Assembly: GCF_002964665.1 (NCBI RefSeq)
Contig: NZ_PQBZ01000034.1
Location: forward strand, 124,429 to 188,428
DNA from: Pseudoalteromonas sp. T1lg23B
GTDB taxonomy: Bacteria; Pseudomonadota; Gammaproteobacteria; Enterobacterales; Alteromonadaceae
Reading direction: 5' to 3'
Length of the DNA stretch: 64,000 bases
In this document: positions 53,093 to 63,476 of the stretch, piece by piece
How the letters are laid out: every line of letters starts with the position of its first letter
Position numbering within the stretch: the first letter of the stretch is position 1
Notes under the pieces: model-generated
What the model was told of the DNA's origin: nothing
What the model saw: the letters and a program-made list of their open reading frames with translations, nothing else
The model's database searches: none
Program-made: the position numbers and the translations under genes

Positions 53093-54920
53093 ACCCACCG
53101 GTTTGATGGGCCCATAATTTGGCGTAGATACCGCCTTGAGCGAGTAATTCACTATGTGTTCCGTGTTCAACAATTTGCCCTTGTTCCATGACGATAAGTT
53201 TGTCCATTTGTGCAATCGTGGACAATCTATGGGCAATAGCAATAACTGTCTTACCCGCCATTAGAGTGTCAAGGCTATCTTGAATCGCGGCTTCCACTTC
53301 CGAGTCAAGCGCTGAGGTAGCCTCATCCAAAATGAGTATTGGTGCATTTTTTAGTAATACCCGAGCTATGGCAATACGCTGACGCTGGCCTCCTGAGAGC
53401 TTAACGCCTCGTTCACCCACTTGAGCATCAAACCCTTTGTTGCCTTTACTGTCTTCTAGGTCCTGAATAAACTCATAAGCTTGCGCTTGTTTAGCGGCGT
53501 TAACTAACTCCTGTTCTGTTGCATCAGGGCGTCCATACAAAATATTGTCTCGTACGCTTCGATGCAGTAAAGAGGTATCTTGAGTAACCATTGCAATATA
53601 TTGACGAAGACTTTCTTGCTTGACGGTAGAAATATCTTGCCCATCAATACATATGCTGCCGCTGTCTATATCGTAAAATCGCAGTAATAAGTTAACTAAG
53701 GTTGATTTACCTGCACCAGAACGGCCAACTACACCAACTTTTTCACCCGGTTTGATTGATAAGGAGAGGTTGTCAATCACATTAGCTTGGGCATTTTTAT
53801 CCAAGCGTTTGTAAGCGAAGCTGATATCTTTAAAATCGATTGAACCTGCGCTAAATTCCAGTGAACGTGCCTGTGGCGCATCTTTTATATCTATTGGCTT
53901 AGATAAGGTCGCAATACCATCAGATACCGTACCGATATTCTCAAACAACCCGCTGATCTCCCACATGATCCACTGCGACATACCGTTGAGGCGCAAAGCG
54001 AGACTCACTGTAATAGCGATAGCGCCGACCGTGATAGCACTCAGTGACCACAAATACAACGACAATGCGGAAACTGAGAATACCAATAGATAGTTAAGCG
54101 TCTGCACGCTCACATTGAGGCCCGTCGCTAGTCTCATCTGTTTATATACAGGCTGAATAAACACATTCATGCTGTCTTTAGCGTATTGTTCTTCACGTTG
54201 CGTATACGAGAAGAGTTTGACGGTAGAAATGTTTGCGTAACTATCGACAATGCGGCCAGTCATCTCAGAACGAGCATCGGCTTGAGCACTGGAAACACGT
54301 TTTAGTTTTGGAACGAAGTACATTTGTACGCCAATGTATAGAGCAAACCACGCAAGCATAGGTAGCATGAGTCTAATATCCGCTTGTGCGACTAATGCCA
54401 TCATTGCACTAAAGTAGACTATGACGTAGACCAGCACATCCAAGAGCTTCATCACACTTTCGCGCACAGCAAGTGCCGTTTGCATAACTTTGGTGGCAAT
54501 ACGGCCTGCAAATTCATCTTGATAGAAGCTCATACTTTGTTTTAGTAAATAGCGGTGTGCCTGCCAACGTATCGACATAGGGTAGTTACCCAGTAAACTT
54601 TGATGCAAAATGGCCGAGTGAAAAAGCACAATTAGGGGCAGGGCTATCACTGTGACAAACGTCATGACCAAAAGCTCAGAGCTTTTTTGCTCAAACAATG
54701 TTTGAGGCGTGTAATTCGATAGCCAATCAACCAAGTCGCCCATAAACCCAAACAACATGACTTCGAGGATTGCTAGAATAGCTGCGCTCAATGACATGAA
54801 TATAAGCGGCCACTCCATGCCCTTGGTATAGAAGCGACAAAATGCATACAGTGAATTTGGGGGTTGGCTGACAAGCGTCTCTGGAAATGGATTGGTGAAG
54901 CGCTCAAAAATCTTGTACAT
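53076..54920 (-). CDS. ABC exporter, fused membrane and ATPase domains
   Basis: 614-aa half-transporter with six helices in the first 330 residues and a C-terminal ATPase: Walker A GRSGAGKST (about 405), signature LSGGQRQRIAIARV (about 508), Walker B ILILDEATSALD (about 530) and H-loop IAHRLSTI. It belongs to the MsbA/multidrug group; substrate unknown. ATG follows AAGGA. It converges on tetR with a 17-bp overlap. Confidence 0.93.
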   Translation of the reverse strand: MYKIFERFTNPFPETLVSQPPNSLYAFCRFYTKGMEWPLIFMSLSAAILAILEVMLFGFMGDLVDWLSNYTPQTLFEQKSSELLVMTFVTVIALPLIVLFHSAILHQSLLGNYPMSIRWQAHRYLLKQSMSFYQDEFAGRIATKVMQTALAVRESVMKLLDVLVYVIVYFSAMMALVAQADIRLMLPMLAWFALYIGVQMYFVPKLKRVSSAQADARSEMTGRIVDSYANISTVKLFSYTQREEQYAKDSMNVFIQPVYKQMRLATGLNVSVQTLNYLLVFSVSALSLYLWSLSAITVGAIAITVSLALRLNGMSQWIMWEISGLFENIGTVSDGIATLSKPIDIKDAPQARSLEFSAGSIDFKDISFAYKRLDKNAQANVIDNLSLSIKPGEKVGVVGRSGAGKSTLVNLLLRFYDIDSGSICIDGQDISTVKQESLRQYIAMVTQDTSLLHRSVRDNILYGRPDATEQELVNAAKQAQAYEFIQDLEDSKGNKGFDAQVGERGVKLSGGQRQRIAIARVLLKNAPILILDEATSALDSEVEAAIQDSLDTLMAGKTVIAIAHRLSTIAQMDKLIVMEQGQIVEHGTHSELLAQGGIYAKLWAHQTGGFIGVE

Positions 54921-55034
54921 CTGTTCTATCCTTCGTATCTAAGATGCTCATTTTACCGCGTACTGGCTAAATATCCAGTGTTTATAAAAAGTTCTGAATA
55001 ATAAATTGTCGTAGCAAGTATTTAGCTACAAAAA

Positions 55035-55052
55035 AACCGGCCTAAGCCGGTT
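55035..55052 (-). terminator. Terminator of fur
   Basis: A 7-bp GC-rich stem AACCGGC / GCCGGTT with a CTAA loop, and a plus-strand A-run that gives U-run in the minus-strand transcript. Confidence 0.85.
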
Positions 55053-55071
55053 ATGAACAAAGTTCTTATAA

Positions 55072-55518
55072 TCAGTTGCCGTTTTCTTCAGCGTACTTTT
55101 TACATGCATCTTTGTCTTCACATTCACCATATAAATACAGTGAGTGGTTTGTCAGTTTAATGCCATTTTGTTTAGCAATCTCATCCTGACGAGACTCAAT
55201 GACATCATCTTCAAACTCAACCACTTTACCGCACTTTAAGCAAACTAGGTGGTCATGATGTGTGGTGCCGGACAGTTCAAATACAGACTTGCCACCTTCG
55301 AAATGGTGACGACTTACAATGCCTGCGTCATCAAACTGGTTTAATACGCGGTAAACCGTTGCCAGACCGATTTCTTCTCCTAAATCTAGTAGGATTTTGT
55401 AAACATCTTCAGCACTGATGTGCTGATTGTCTGGTGATTGTAAGATCTCAAGGATTTTGATCCTTGGAAGGGTTACCTTTAAACCGGCTTTTTTTAACTC
55501 TAAGTTGTGATCAGTCAT
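55072..55518 (-). CDS. fur: Ferric uptake regulator
   Basis: 148-aa iron-dependent repressor. The N-terminal winged helix is followed by HHDHLVCLKCGKVVEFED with the zinc Cys pair, and by a second Cys pair, CEDKDAC, near the end. Length and order fit the E. coli protein. The block fur-fldA-ybfE-ybfF-seqA-pgm matches the E. coli order. Confidence 0.97.
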   Translation of the reverse strand: MTDHNLELKKAGLKVTLPRIKILEILQSPDNQHISAEDVYKILLDLGEEIGLATVYRVLNQFDDAGIVSRHHFEGGKSVFELSGTTHHDHLVCLKCGKVVEFEDDVIESRQDEIAKQNGIKLTNHSLYLYGECEDKDACKKYAEENGN

Positions 55519-55627
55519 TAAATCTGTCTCAATCTATTTATATGTATTTGTCTTAAGTCATTCGCACGACGCCGCTCAAACTTAAGAATAACTTGCTATG
55601 CACCTAAGTGCAAAGCTCGCATTGTTA

Positions 55628-56155
55628 TTAGTCCTCTAGCTCTGCCAAGCACATCTCTTCATACACTTGAGCACACCAAGCTTTAACGCGTTGTTCGGTT
55701 AGCTCTGGCTGGCGGTCTTCATCAATACCTAAGCCCACAAAGTGTGAGTCATCTACTAATGCTTTAGATGCTTCGAACTGGTAGCTTTCTGTGGGCCAAT
55801 GACCTACAACGATTGCACCACGCTCCGTAACGATATCATTAATCATACCCATCGCATCTAAAAAGTACTCGGCATAATCTTCTTGGTCTCCACAACCAAA
55901 AATAGCTACGAGTTTGCCTTCGAAGTCAACTTCTTCAAGTTCAGGGAAAAAGTCATCCCAGTCACATTGAGCTTCACCATAATACCATGTAGGAATGCCG
56001 AATAAGATTAGATCAAATTCTGCAATTTCTTCTTTACTACTTTTTGCAATGTCTTTGACGTCTACAAGCTTTTTACCTAGCTCTTTTTGTATCATCTTAG
56101 CAACATGTTCAGTGTTGCCAGTGTCACTGCCAAAAAATATACCTACGCTTGCCAT
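55628..56155 (-). CDS. fldA: Flavodoxin
   Basis: 175-aa FMN electron carrier. The phosphate loop GSDTGNTEHVAK at residue 9, the FMN-stacking PTWYYGEAQ (about 55) and GCGDQEDYAEYF (about 88) are present. Long-chain flavodoxin of the E. coli FldA kind. Directly upstream of fur, 109 bp apart. Confidence 0.96.
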   Translation of the reverse strand: MASVGIFFGSDTGNTEHVAKMIQKELGKKLVDVKDIAKSSKEEIAEFDLILFGIPTWYYGEAQCDWDDFFPELEEVDFEGKLVAIFGCGDQEDYAEYFLDAMGMINDIVTERGAIVVGHWPTESYQFEASKALVDDSHFVGLGIDEDRQPELTEQRVKAWCAQVYEEMCLAELED

Positions 56156-56169
56156 TTAATGCTTACCTT

Positions 56170-56448
56170 CTATCTGTTATTCGCTAATTTCTCTTGCAAG
56201 ATGGTTTCTATTAACGCGCTGCGGCTTATGTTTTGTTCATCTGCCATATCACTCAAAGCTTGGTAAAGCTCTGATGAAACTTTAAATTCTACGCGTTTTA
56301 ATCCTCTTGCACGATCACGTTTAATCTGATTACGCTTGTTGACCTTTAATTGCACTTCTCTAGGAAGTGGATTGGTTTTGGGTCGGCCTGGGCGTTTTTC
56401 ATTATCAAATAAGTCAATCGTGGTTCTATCTGTTTCAGATTTTGCCAT
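56170..56448 (-). CDS. ybfE: LexA-regulated protein YbfE family
   Basis: 92 aa. TDRTTIDLFDNEKRPGRPKTNP at the start and a C-terminal ribbon-helix-helix-like segment RVEFKVSSELYQALSDMA match the YbfE family, reported as LexA-regulated in E. coli. No clear LexA box was found immediately upstream here. The frame opens at 56535, but ATG at 56448 aligns with family starts. Confidence 0.88.
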   Translation of the reverse strand: MAKSETDRTTIDLFDNEKRPGRPKTNPLPREVQLKVNKRNQIKRDRARGLKRVEFKVSSELYQALSDMADEQNISRSALIETILQEKLANNR

Positions 56449-56450
56449 GT

Positions 56451-56672
56451 CTAACCAACACCTGCACCTTGCCAAAATACCTGAATTAAGCCTTTGGCAA
56501 TAAAACCTGAACAGCCCAGAAACAACACTAACCAAACGGTGTACCTGCCAAATTTTGGCACATCACCTTTTTTTAGAACATCCTGGATAGCCATTCCAAT
56601 AAAAAAGAAGATACCCGCTAACGCGAAATACAGCCCTAAGGTTTCAAATTCATTTATAAACTGACTGACCAT
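56451..56672 (-). CDS. DUF2788 membrane protein
   Basis: 73 aa with two hydrophobic helices (about residues 13-30 and 45-66). The layout fits DUF2788, a small uncharacterised membrane family found in this gene cluster in related genomes. It ends two bases before the ybfE start, so they are cotranscribed. Confidence 0.82.
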   Translation of the reverse strand: MVSQFINEFETLGLYFALAGIFFFIGMAIQDVLKKGDVPKFGRYTVWLVLFLGCSGFIAKGLIQVFWQGAGVG

Positions 56673-56754
56673 GTGCGCTCTACTAAAATCTCAAACGGCG
56701 CGTACTATAACATAATCATTTGAGATAAATTAAGTTCGCAACGTAAAAACAACA

Positions 56755-57531
56755 TTATAATTGAAGAAAATCAATTATAGAGCGATTTACTGATTGCGGC
56801 TTTTCTGCGTGAAGCCAGTGACCAGCACCATGGATCACTTTTGCTTTGGCATTGCTAAAGCATTGGGTGATAGCGTCTTTATGCTCTGGCAGGATATAGT
56901 CAGAGTTGTTTCCTTTGATAAATAGAGTATCACACAAACAAGAATGAGTTGCATTTATATTTGCGGTTATTTTGCTGTAATTGTTGCATATAGCAGCTAA
57001 ATTAAAGCGCCATGCCAGCTCTGACTGCTCATTTTTGGCCAAACTTTTTAATAAGAACTGCCTAACGCCGAGCTCTTCTATGTGTTGTGCCATGATTATA
57101 TCCGCTTCGCTGCGGTTTTGTATTTTTGCACTCGCAACTGCGTCAGCAACAGACTTTAAACCTGCAATAATACTATCGTGTCTTGAATGATAGGCAACGG
57201 GGGCGATGTCCAAAATGGCTAAACGAACGACGCGTTGCTCAGCTTGCATCGCGACTTGCATTGCGACTTTGCCTCCCATGGAATGGCCAACCAAATGGGC
57301 TTTATCTATTTTTAGATGATCCATTAAGGCAATCACATCAGAAGCCATGGTTGGGTAATCCATCACATTATCGTGAAATGACAGGCCGTGGTTTCTTAAA
57401 TCTACATTCGTCACCGTGAAGTGTTCGGCCAACGCTTTAGCAACAATATTGAGGTTATCTAAAGAGCCGAAAAGACCATGCATAAGAATAACATCGGGCC
57501 CCGAGCCTGTTTGGGTGTAGTTAAGTAACAT
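56755..57531 (-). CDS. ybfF: Acyl-CoA thioesterase/esterase YbfF
   Basis: 258-aa alpha/beta hydrolase. HGLFGSLDNL (oxyanion loop, about residue 19), the nucleophile elbow GHSMGGKVA (about 87) and the terminal His in GAGHWLHAEKP. ATG follows AGGAG. In E. coli the enzyme hydrolyses short acyl esters; it is divergent from seqA. Confidence 0.92.
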   Translation of the reverse strand: MLLNYTQTGSGPDVILMHGLFGSLDNLNIVAKALAEHFTVTNVDLRNHGLSFHDNVMDYPTMASDVIALMDHLKIDKAHLVGHSMGGKVAMQVAMQAEQRVVRLAILDIAPVAYHSRHDSIIAGLKSVADAVASAKIQNRSEADIIMAQHIEELGVRQFLLKSLAKNEQSELAWRFNLAAICNNYSKITANINATHSCLCDTLFIKGNNSDYILPEHKDAITQCFSNAKAKVIHGAGHWLHAEKPQSVNRSIIDFLQL

Positions 57532-57658
57532 GCGTTCTCCTAAATTTGATGCACAATTGTGCCAGCGTTAGGCAAAAATGCAAAGCCGTAGAGTAATAAG
57601 TGAAATCAGGATATAATCGCCGACAGATGCACTAAATTTCAGTAATGACAGGAAAAGC

Positions 57659-58207
57659 ATGAAGAAAATAGAAATAGATGACGAACTTTATCAATACATC
57701 GCAAGCAATACCCAAAGTATTGGCGAAAGTGCCTCTCAAATTTTGCGTCGTTTATTAAATCTCTCTGTTGATAGCAGTGCGTCATCGGCGCCTATGTCAA
57801 GCAGCGAACCTGCCACACAACCAGAACAAAGCGAACAGCAACCAGTGGTCGAAGAACCTGCACAAACCAATGAAAATGTGTTTAATATTCTAAATAAGGA
57901 AGAACTTGCTATGCAAAAAGGCGTAGTGGGGCGATTCTTATTTATTCTGTGCGCGCTGCACCGCACTCATAAGAAAAGTTTTCATAAGGTGCTAGATATA
58001 AAAGGGCGTGACCGTATTTATTTTGCAAAAAGTAAAGAAGCGTTACTTGAAAGTGGTAGTAGTATGAACCCAAAAAATATTCTCGATAGCGAATATTGGG
58101 TGATGACCAACTCAAATACGACTCGTAAGAAAATGATGCTTCATGAAGTCGCGTTAAGCTTAGGCTACACTGAAGCGCAAGCTGAAACTATCCGAGACTA
58201 CCTATAA
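57659..58207 (+). CDS. seqA: Replication-initiation negative regulator SeqA
   Basis: 182 aa. The N-terminal oligomerisation helix-turn-helix MKKIEIDDELYQYIASNTQ and the C-terminal hemimethylated-GATC binding domain (NILNKEELAMQKGVVGRFL onward) are separated by a long Ser/Gln/Pro-rich linker. It sequesters newly replicated origins. Nine bases upstream of pgm. Confidence 0.95.
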   Translation: MKKIEIDDELYQYIASNTQSIGESASQILRRLLNLSVDSSASSAPMSSSEPATQPEQSEQQPVVEEPAQTNENVFNILNKEELAMQKGVVGRFLFILCALHRTHKKSFHKVLDIKGRDRIYFAKSKEALLESGSSMNPKNILDSEYWVMTNSNTTRKKMMLHEVALSLGYTEAQAETIRDYL

Positions 58208-58216
58208 GGACATCGT

Positions 58217-59854
58217 ATGGCAATCCACCCAGGCGCTGGTAAACCAGCAGCGCAGTCGCAATTGGCTGATATTCCAAAACTTGTATCCGCTTATTACTTA
58301 AATGAGCCTGATTTAGAGCAGCACCCAGAACATTGTGTCGCCTTTGGCACCTCTGGACACCGAGGTTGTTCATACAATGTGAAATTTAATGAATCTCACA
58401 TTTTGGCAATCACCCAAGCGATTTGTGATTATCGCAAAGCAAATGACATTTTTGGTCCGCTGTTCTTGGGCAAAGATACTCATGCGCTATCGGAAGCGGC
58501 TTTCAATTCTGCGATAGAGGTTTTGGTTGCCAATGAAGTACAAGTTATCACCCAAGAAAATGATGACTACACGCCAACACCAGTGATTAGTCATGCGATA
58601 GTTTGTCATAACAAAAATAACCCTAACGAGTTAGCTGATGGCATTGTGGTCACGCCATCACATAACCCGCCTGAAGATGGTGGTTTTAAATATAATCCGC
58701 CAAATGGTGGCCCCGCTGACACTGATGTAACAAATTGGATTGAAAACAGGGCTAACCAGTTATTGCTAGAAGACCTTGTTGAAGTGGAGTTGTTCCCATT
58801 TGCCAAGGCAAGGCGCTCAGGTTTTATCAAATATCAAGATTTGATCACCCCTTATGTTGAAGATTTGGGTAATATCATCGATATGCAAGCCATCGCAAAG
58901 GCAGGCGTGAACATTGGTGTTGATCCATTAGGTGGTTCAGGGATCAACTTTTGGCCTGTTATAGCACAGCAGTACGACTTGAACTTAACCGTGGTAAATA
59001 ATCAAGTTGACCCGCGTTTTGCTTTTATGCCACTGGATAAAGATGGCAAAATTCGTATGGATTGTTCTTCCCCTTACGCAATGGCAAATTTAATCGCATT
59101 AAAAGATGATTACGATATTGGCATTGGTAATGACCCAGATTATGACCGCCATGGTATTGTTACCAAAGATGGCTTGATGAATCCAAATCACTTTTTAGCA
59201 GTCGCTATCGATTATTTGTTAAATCATAGAAATTGGCCAAGCGATGTCAAAATTGGTAAGACGTTAGTGTCTTCGGCGATGATCGATAAGGTTGTCAAAG
59301 CTAATAACCATGAAGTTTATGAAGTACCTGTGGGCTTTAAGTGGTTTGTTAAAGGTTTGAACAGACAGTGGCTGGCGTTTGGTGGCGAGGAAAGTGCAGG
59401 AGCATCATTCTTACGTATGAATGGTGATGTTTGGAATACCGACAAAGATGGTTTTATTCTTGGTTTACTTGCCGCTGAAATCTTAGCTGTGACAGGGAAA
59501 ACGCCATCTGAGCGTTATCAAGAGCTTGAGCAACAGTTTGGGGCACCACTTTATAAACGCATTGATGCGCCAGCATCCGGTGAACAAAAAGATCGCTTAA
59601 AAGCATTGAGCCCTGCGGATGTAACTGCGGATGTTTTAGCGGGTGATAAAATCACTCAGATCTTAACCAATGCGCCGGGTAACAACGCAGCGATCGGTGG
59701 CTTAAAAGTTGTGACTGAAAATGGTTGGTTTGCCGCACGTCCATCTGGTACAGAAGATATTTATAAGATCTATCTTGAGTCATTTAAAGGGGAAGCGCAC
59801 CTGCAACAACTGGAGCAGGAGGCTAAGGCGCTCGTTGACTCAGTTATCAGTTAA
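58217..59854 (+). CDS. pgm: Phosphoglucomutase
   Basis: 545-aa alpha-D-phosphohexomutase interconverting glucose 1- and 6-phosphate. Phosphoserine loop in [12 protein letters not shown] (about residue 150), metal loop DPDYDRHG (about 310), sugar loop [10 protein letters not shown] (about 390) and phosphate loop [12 protein letters not shown]. Cotranscribed with seqA. Confidence 0.96.
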   Translation: MAIHPGAGKPAAQSQLADIPKLVSAYYLNEPDLEQHPEHCVAFGTSGHRGCSYNVKFNESHILAITQAICDYRKANDIFGPLFLGKDTHALSEAAFNSAIEVLVANEVQVITQENDDYTPTPVISHAIVCHNKNNPNELADGIVVTPSHNPPEDGGFKYNPPNGGPADTDVTNWIENRANQLLLEDLVEVELFPFAKARRSGFIKYQDLITPYVEDLGNIIDMQAIAKAGVNIGVDPLGGSGINFWPVIAQQYDLNLTVVNNQVDPRFAFMPLDKDGKIRMDCSSPYAMANLIALKDDYDIGIGNDPDYDRHGIVTKDGLMNPNHFLAVAIDYLLNHRNWPSDVKIGKTLVSSAMIDKVVKANNHEVYEVPVGFKWFVKGLNRQWLAFGGEESAGASFLRMNGDVWNTDKDGFILGLLAAEILAVTGKTPSERYQELEQQFGAPLYKRIDAPASGEQKDRLKALSPADVTADVLAGDKITQILTNAPGNNAAIGGLKVVTENGWFAARPSGTEDIYKIYLESFKGEAHLQQLEQEAKALVDSVIS

Positions 59855-59867
59855 GCTTTAACTCAAT

Positions 59868-59893
59868 AAAAGCCATGCTATTGCATGGCTTTT
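59868..59893 (+). terminator. Terminator of seqA-pgm
   Basis: An 11-bp stem AAAAGCCATGC / GCATGGCTTTT with a TATT loop, followed by a T-run. Confidence 0.88.
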
Positions 59894-59950
59894 TTGTACC
59901 TTTTGAGCAAAGGTAATCACTCTCACATAATAACCAGAACAGGTGACCGT

Positions 59951-60985
59951 ATGTACCTAGAAGAATTAAAACGCACAGGGGACTTTTTAACCCTGACAAG
60001 AAACAATGAATTTCATTTGCCAGCTGAGCAATTTACTTTGTCCAATGGCACACAAGTTGATGTGATAGACACGGGGGTGATCAAATTTACACCCGCTCAA
60101 TATGGTCAAAAGGACATAGTGTTGTCCAGTGCGATTCATGGTAATGAAACTGCGCCGATTGAGATTTGTGATGAGCTCATCCAGAGTATTCTTAAAGGAC
60201 AACTTGAACTCAAACATCGTGTGTTATTTATATTCGGTAATCCCAAGTCGATTAACATCGGCGAGCGTTTTGTAGAAGAAAACTTAAACAGGTTGTTTAA
60301 CGGTACTCATGCACAAGACGGCATCGAGAATGAGGAACGTAAGCGCGCAGCAAATTTAGAACGCTATGTAACAGACTTTTTTACCTCTGTGGAAGAGGGC
60401 CGTTATCGTTGTCACTACGATTTACACACCGCCATTCGTGGCTCAAAAAATGAAAAATTTGCGGTTTATCCATTTTTACATGGCGAGCCATGGAAAAAAT
60501 CGCAGCTGCAATTTTTGTTAGCCTGTGGTGTAAACACCGTGCTGATGATGCGCTCAGCAGCAACCACATTTAGTTATTTCTCTTCAAGACAATTTGGCGC
60601 AGATGCGTTTACTGTGGAATTAGGGCAAGTAAAACCCTTTGGTGGCAATGACATGAGTAGATTTGCAAAAACCAAGGCCACATTAACTGCATTAATTAGT
60701 CAATCAAATCTAGATTTTGGAAAATTTAATCCTGATGACTTTGAGCTGTTCCAAGTGCATAGAACGATCAATAGAACACAGGAAGACTTTACGTTTCCGT
60801 TTCCTGACAGTGCAGAGAACTTCACTGGTTTTGCCAAAGGCGAGTTGCTAGCAACTGACGGTGAAACTAGATATCTTGCGGAGGTTGAGGGAGAAGCGAT
60901 CATTTTTCCAAATGCCAAGGTGGCACTAGGACAACGCGCTTTATTAACTGTAATTCCCATGGAAGTAGATGAAAGGTTTGTTTAA
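59951..60985 (+). CDS. astE: Succinylglutamate desuccinylase
   Basis: 344-aa zinc hydrolase giving glutamate and succinate in the AST arginine pathway. Metal site in [13 protein letters not shown] (His/Glu, about residue 60) and [12 protein letters not shown] (His, about 153), with the catalytic Glu in [13 protein letters not shown] (about 217). ATG at 59951 follows AGGTGACC; the frame opens at 59885 inside the terminator. The other ast genes are not here. Confidence 0.93.
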   Translation: MYLEELKRTGDFLTLTRNNEFHLPAEQFTLSNGTQVDVIDTGVIKFTPAQYGQKDIVLSSAIHGNETAPIEICDELIQSILKGQLELKHRVLFIFGNPKSINIGERFVEENLNRLFNGTHAQDGIENEERKRAANLERYVTDFFTSVEEGRYRCHYDLHTAIRGSKNEKFAVYPFLHGEPWKKSQLQFLLACGVNTVLMMRSAATTFSYFSSRQFGADAFTVELGQVKPFGGNDMSRFAKTKATLTALISQSNLDFGKFNPDDFELFQVHRTINRTQEDFTFPFPDSAENFTGFAKGELLATDGETRYLAEVEGEAIIFPNAKVALGQRALLTVIPMEVDERFV

Positions 60986-61083
60986 TTCTTTGTTTTTAAA
61001 ATAGTTATCCCTCCGTATCAAAATCTTTCCAAGCATAATTATGCAAATTATGGGTTATTCATCTAGGATTAGTTGAATAACCC

Positions 61084-61099
61084 TTTACGTTAACGTAAA
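61084..61099. promoter_or_regulatory. Candidate LiuR operator before the bkd operon
   Basis: TTTACGTTAACGTAAA is a perfect 16-bp palindrome, shared with near-copies before liuR and the thiolase. It lies about 190 bp upstream of bkdA1. A possible promoter (TTGCAT at 61126, TAATAC at 61148) follows. Confidence 0.75.
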
Positions 61100-61134
61100 G
61101 TGACACTAGTTTTTATTTAATCAGTTTGCATTAG

Positions 61135-61205
61135 CTGAACGGATTATTAATACAAAATAAAGCCAATCTATAATTAAAAAATTCATTGAGATTGGTGCCG
61201 TTCAG
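61135..61205 (+). other. Nested inverted repeats in the bkd leader
   Basis: CTGAACGG (61135) pairs with CCGTTCAG (61198) and CCAATCT (61163) with AGATTGG (61189), giving a long two-part stem. If transcribed it would be a structured 5' leader; if not, a protein-binding region. Confidence 0.5.
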
Positions 61206-61272
61206 ATTCAGCCTGTGCTCGCACATGCCGCGTAAATTGCAAATGTGTTATGACAACAAGAGAAGGTAGGTT

Positions 61273-62490
61273 ATGACTAACCCCAATAACATATCGTTAA
61301 ATATCAGCCATGAGTTGAAGTTTATTGATAGCCATGCCCTGGATATTCCAACTTTATCCATATTAGGTGATGACGGTGAAGTACTTGCTGGTGCAACGGC
61401 ACCTGATATAGACAAAGAGACTGCGCAGCGCCTGTACTCTACGATGCGTTTTATTCGCCTGTTGGATGAGCGCATGCAAGCGGCACAGCGTCAGGGGCGT
61501 GTTAGTTTTTACATGCAGTGTTTAGGTGAAGAAGCGGCCATCACAGCGAGTGCTGCGGCGTTAAAGCAAGACGACATGATCATGGCTCAGTACCGTGAGC
61601 AAGCAGCAATTGCATATCGTGGCTTTACCCTTGAACAGTTCATGAACCAGTTATTCTCTAACGAAAAAGACTTAGGCAAAGGCCGTCAAATGCCCGTGCA
61701 CTATGGTTCAAAAGAGTTACACTACTTAACGATATCTTCACCACTAGGCACACAAATTCCACAAGCTACTGGCTATGCGTATGGCCAAAAGCTTAAGCAT
61801 ATCGACAAAGAGACCGGTAAGCTGGCATCAGAAATTGATAACGTGACGATTTGTTACTTTGGTGAAGGGGCTGCATCAGAAGGTGACTTCCACGCAGGCT
61901 TAAACATGGCCGCAGTACATGAAGCCCCTGTTATTTTCTTCGCTCGTAATAATGGCTACGCCATTTCAACCCCTGCTGATGAGCAGTTTAAAGGGGATGG
62001 TATCGCATCACGTGGTGTCGGCTACGGTATGAAAACCATTCGAGTAGATGGTGCTGATGCATTGGCCGTATTTGCAGCAACCCAAGAAGCGCGCAGAATT
62101 GCCACACAACAGGGTGAACCTGTATTAATTGAGTCAATCGCGTATCGTTTGGGCGCACACTCAACGTCTGATGACCCATCGGGTTATCGCAGCAAAGAAG
62201 AAGAGGCCGCATTTAAAGCGAATTGTCCAATCGAGCGCTTTAAAAAGTGGCTATTAAAACAAGGCTGGCTGGACGAAAAAGAAGACGAAGCGCAAAAAGA
62301 AAAGATCCGTGAAGATATTTTAGCTGCGGTTAAAGTTGCGGAGAAAGTACAAAAGCCAGCGCTTGAAGAGCTTGTTTCTGATGTTTACGACACACCAATT
62401 CCTTCATTACAAAAACAGTATGAAGAATTAAAAGAGCATATTAAACAGCACCCAGATGCCTATCCAGTGACTGCAGGGAGAATTAAATAA
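61273..62490 (+). CDS. bkdA1: Branched-chain 2-oxoacid dehydrogenase E1 alpha
   Basis: 405-aa thiamine-diphosphate subunit decarboxylating the 2-oxoacids of leucine, isoleucine and valine. The TPP motif [15 protein letters not shown]...NN (about residue 198) and the phosphorylation-loop-like [16 protein letters not shown] (about 290) are present. Its length and the [13 protein letters not shown] segment favour BkdA over PdhA. The start follows GAAGG. It overlaps the beta subunit start by one base. Confidence 0.92.
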   Translation: MTNPNNISLNISHELKFIDSHALDIPTLSILGDDGEVLAGATAPDIDKETAQRLYSTMRFIRLLDERMQAAQRQGRVSFYMQCLGEEAAITASAAALKQDDMIMAQYREQAAIAYRGFTLEQFMNQLFSNEKDLGKGRQMPVHYGSKELHYLTISSPLGTQIPQATGYAYGQKLKHIDKETGKLASEIDNVTICYFGEGAASEGDFHAGLNMAAVHEAPVIFFARNNGYAISTPADEQFKGDGIASRGVGYGMKTIRVDGADALAVFAATQEARRIATQQGEPVLIESIAYRLGAHSTSDDPSGYRSKEEEAAFKANCPIERFKKWLLKQGWLDEKEDEAQKEKIREDILAAVKVAEKVQKPALEELVSDVYDTPIPSLQKQYEELKEHIKQHPDAYPVTAGRIK

Positions 62491-63467
62491 TGGCTAAAAT
62501 GAACATGCTACACGCCATTAACTCGGCGCTTGATATCACCATGAATGAACACCCGCAAGCGTGTATTTTTGGTGAAGATGTGGGTTACTTTGGTGGCGTT
62601 TTTCGCGCGACATCTGGTTTACAGGAAAAATACGGTAAACATCGTGTATTTAATACACCACTGACGGAGCAGGGCATTTTGGGTTTCGCCAATGGTTTAG
62701 CAGCATTTGGTGCTCCCGCTTTAGCGGAAATCCAATTCGCTGATTATATCTTCCCAGCGTTTGACCAAATCGTGAACGAGTCAGCAAAATTCCGTTATCG
62801 CAGCGGTAACGAGTTTAATGTTGGTAACTTAACAATTCGTACCCCATACGGTGGCGGTATAGCTGGTGGTTTATATCATTCGCAATCACCCGAGGCTTAC
62901 TTTGCCCATACTCCGGGATTAAAGTTAGTTGTACCACGCAACCCATATCAGGCTAAAGGCTTGTTGCGTGCATGTATAAAGGATGACAACCCAGTTATTT
63001 TCTTCGAGCCTAAACGTTTGTACCGTGCGTCGGTTGGCGAAGTGCCAGAAGAAGATTACAGCATCGAGATTGGTAAAGCTGAGGTGGTTAAAGAGGGAAG
63101 CGATGTGACCTTACTTGCGTGGGGGGCACAAATGGAGATTATCGAACAAGCAGCGAGCAAAGCCGAAGAAGCCGGTATTAGCTGTGAAGTAATCGACCTG
63201 CGTAGCATATTACCTTGGGATGTTGAAACCGTTGCTAAGTCAGTGGTTAAAACTGGTCGTCTTATCATCAGCCACGAAGCGCCTATTACAAATGGCTTCG
63301 GTGCTGAAATTGCGGCGACAATTGCGCAAGAATGTTTCTTACACTTAGAATCGCCCATTGCTCGTGTATGTGGTTTAGATACTCCTTATCCACTTGCATT
63401 AGAAAAAGAATACGTGCCAGATGCACTCAAAGTATTCGCTGCGATTAAAAAGTCTGTAGAGTTTTAA
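62490..63467 (+). CDS. bkdA2: Branched-chain 2-oxoacid dehydrogenase E1 beta
   Basis: 325-aa beta subunit with [18 protein letters not shown] (about residue 24), [19 protein letters not shown] (about 56) and the C-terminal [21 protein letters not shown]. It completes the E1 heterotetramer. The ATG overlaps the alpha stop (TAATG), implying coupled translation. Ten bases precede the E2 gene. Confidence 0.94.
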   Translation: MAKMNMLHAINSALDITMNEHPQACIFGEDVGYFGGVFRATSGLQEKYGKHRVFNTPLTEQGILGFANGLAAFGAPALAEIQFADYIFPAFDQIVNESAKFRYRSGNEFNVGNLTIRTPYGGGIAGGLYHSQSPEAYFAHTPGLKLVVPRNPYQAKGLLRACIKDDNPVIFFEPKRLYRASVGEVPEEDYSIEIGKAEVVKEGSDVTLLAWGAQMEIIEQAASKAEEAGISCEVIDLRSILPWDVETVAKSVVKTGRLIISHEAPITNGFGAEIAATIAQECFLHLESPIARVCGLDTPYPLALEKEYVPDALKVFAAIKKSVEF

Positions 63468-63476
63468 GGATTAGTC

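Noticed and set aside
52912..53115. A minus-strand gene over the tetR 3' end
   Set aside because: It is a shadow of the overlapping ends of tetR and the ABC exporter gene.
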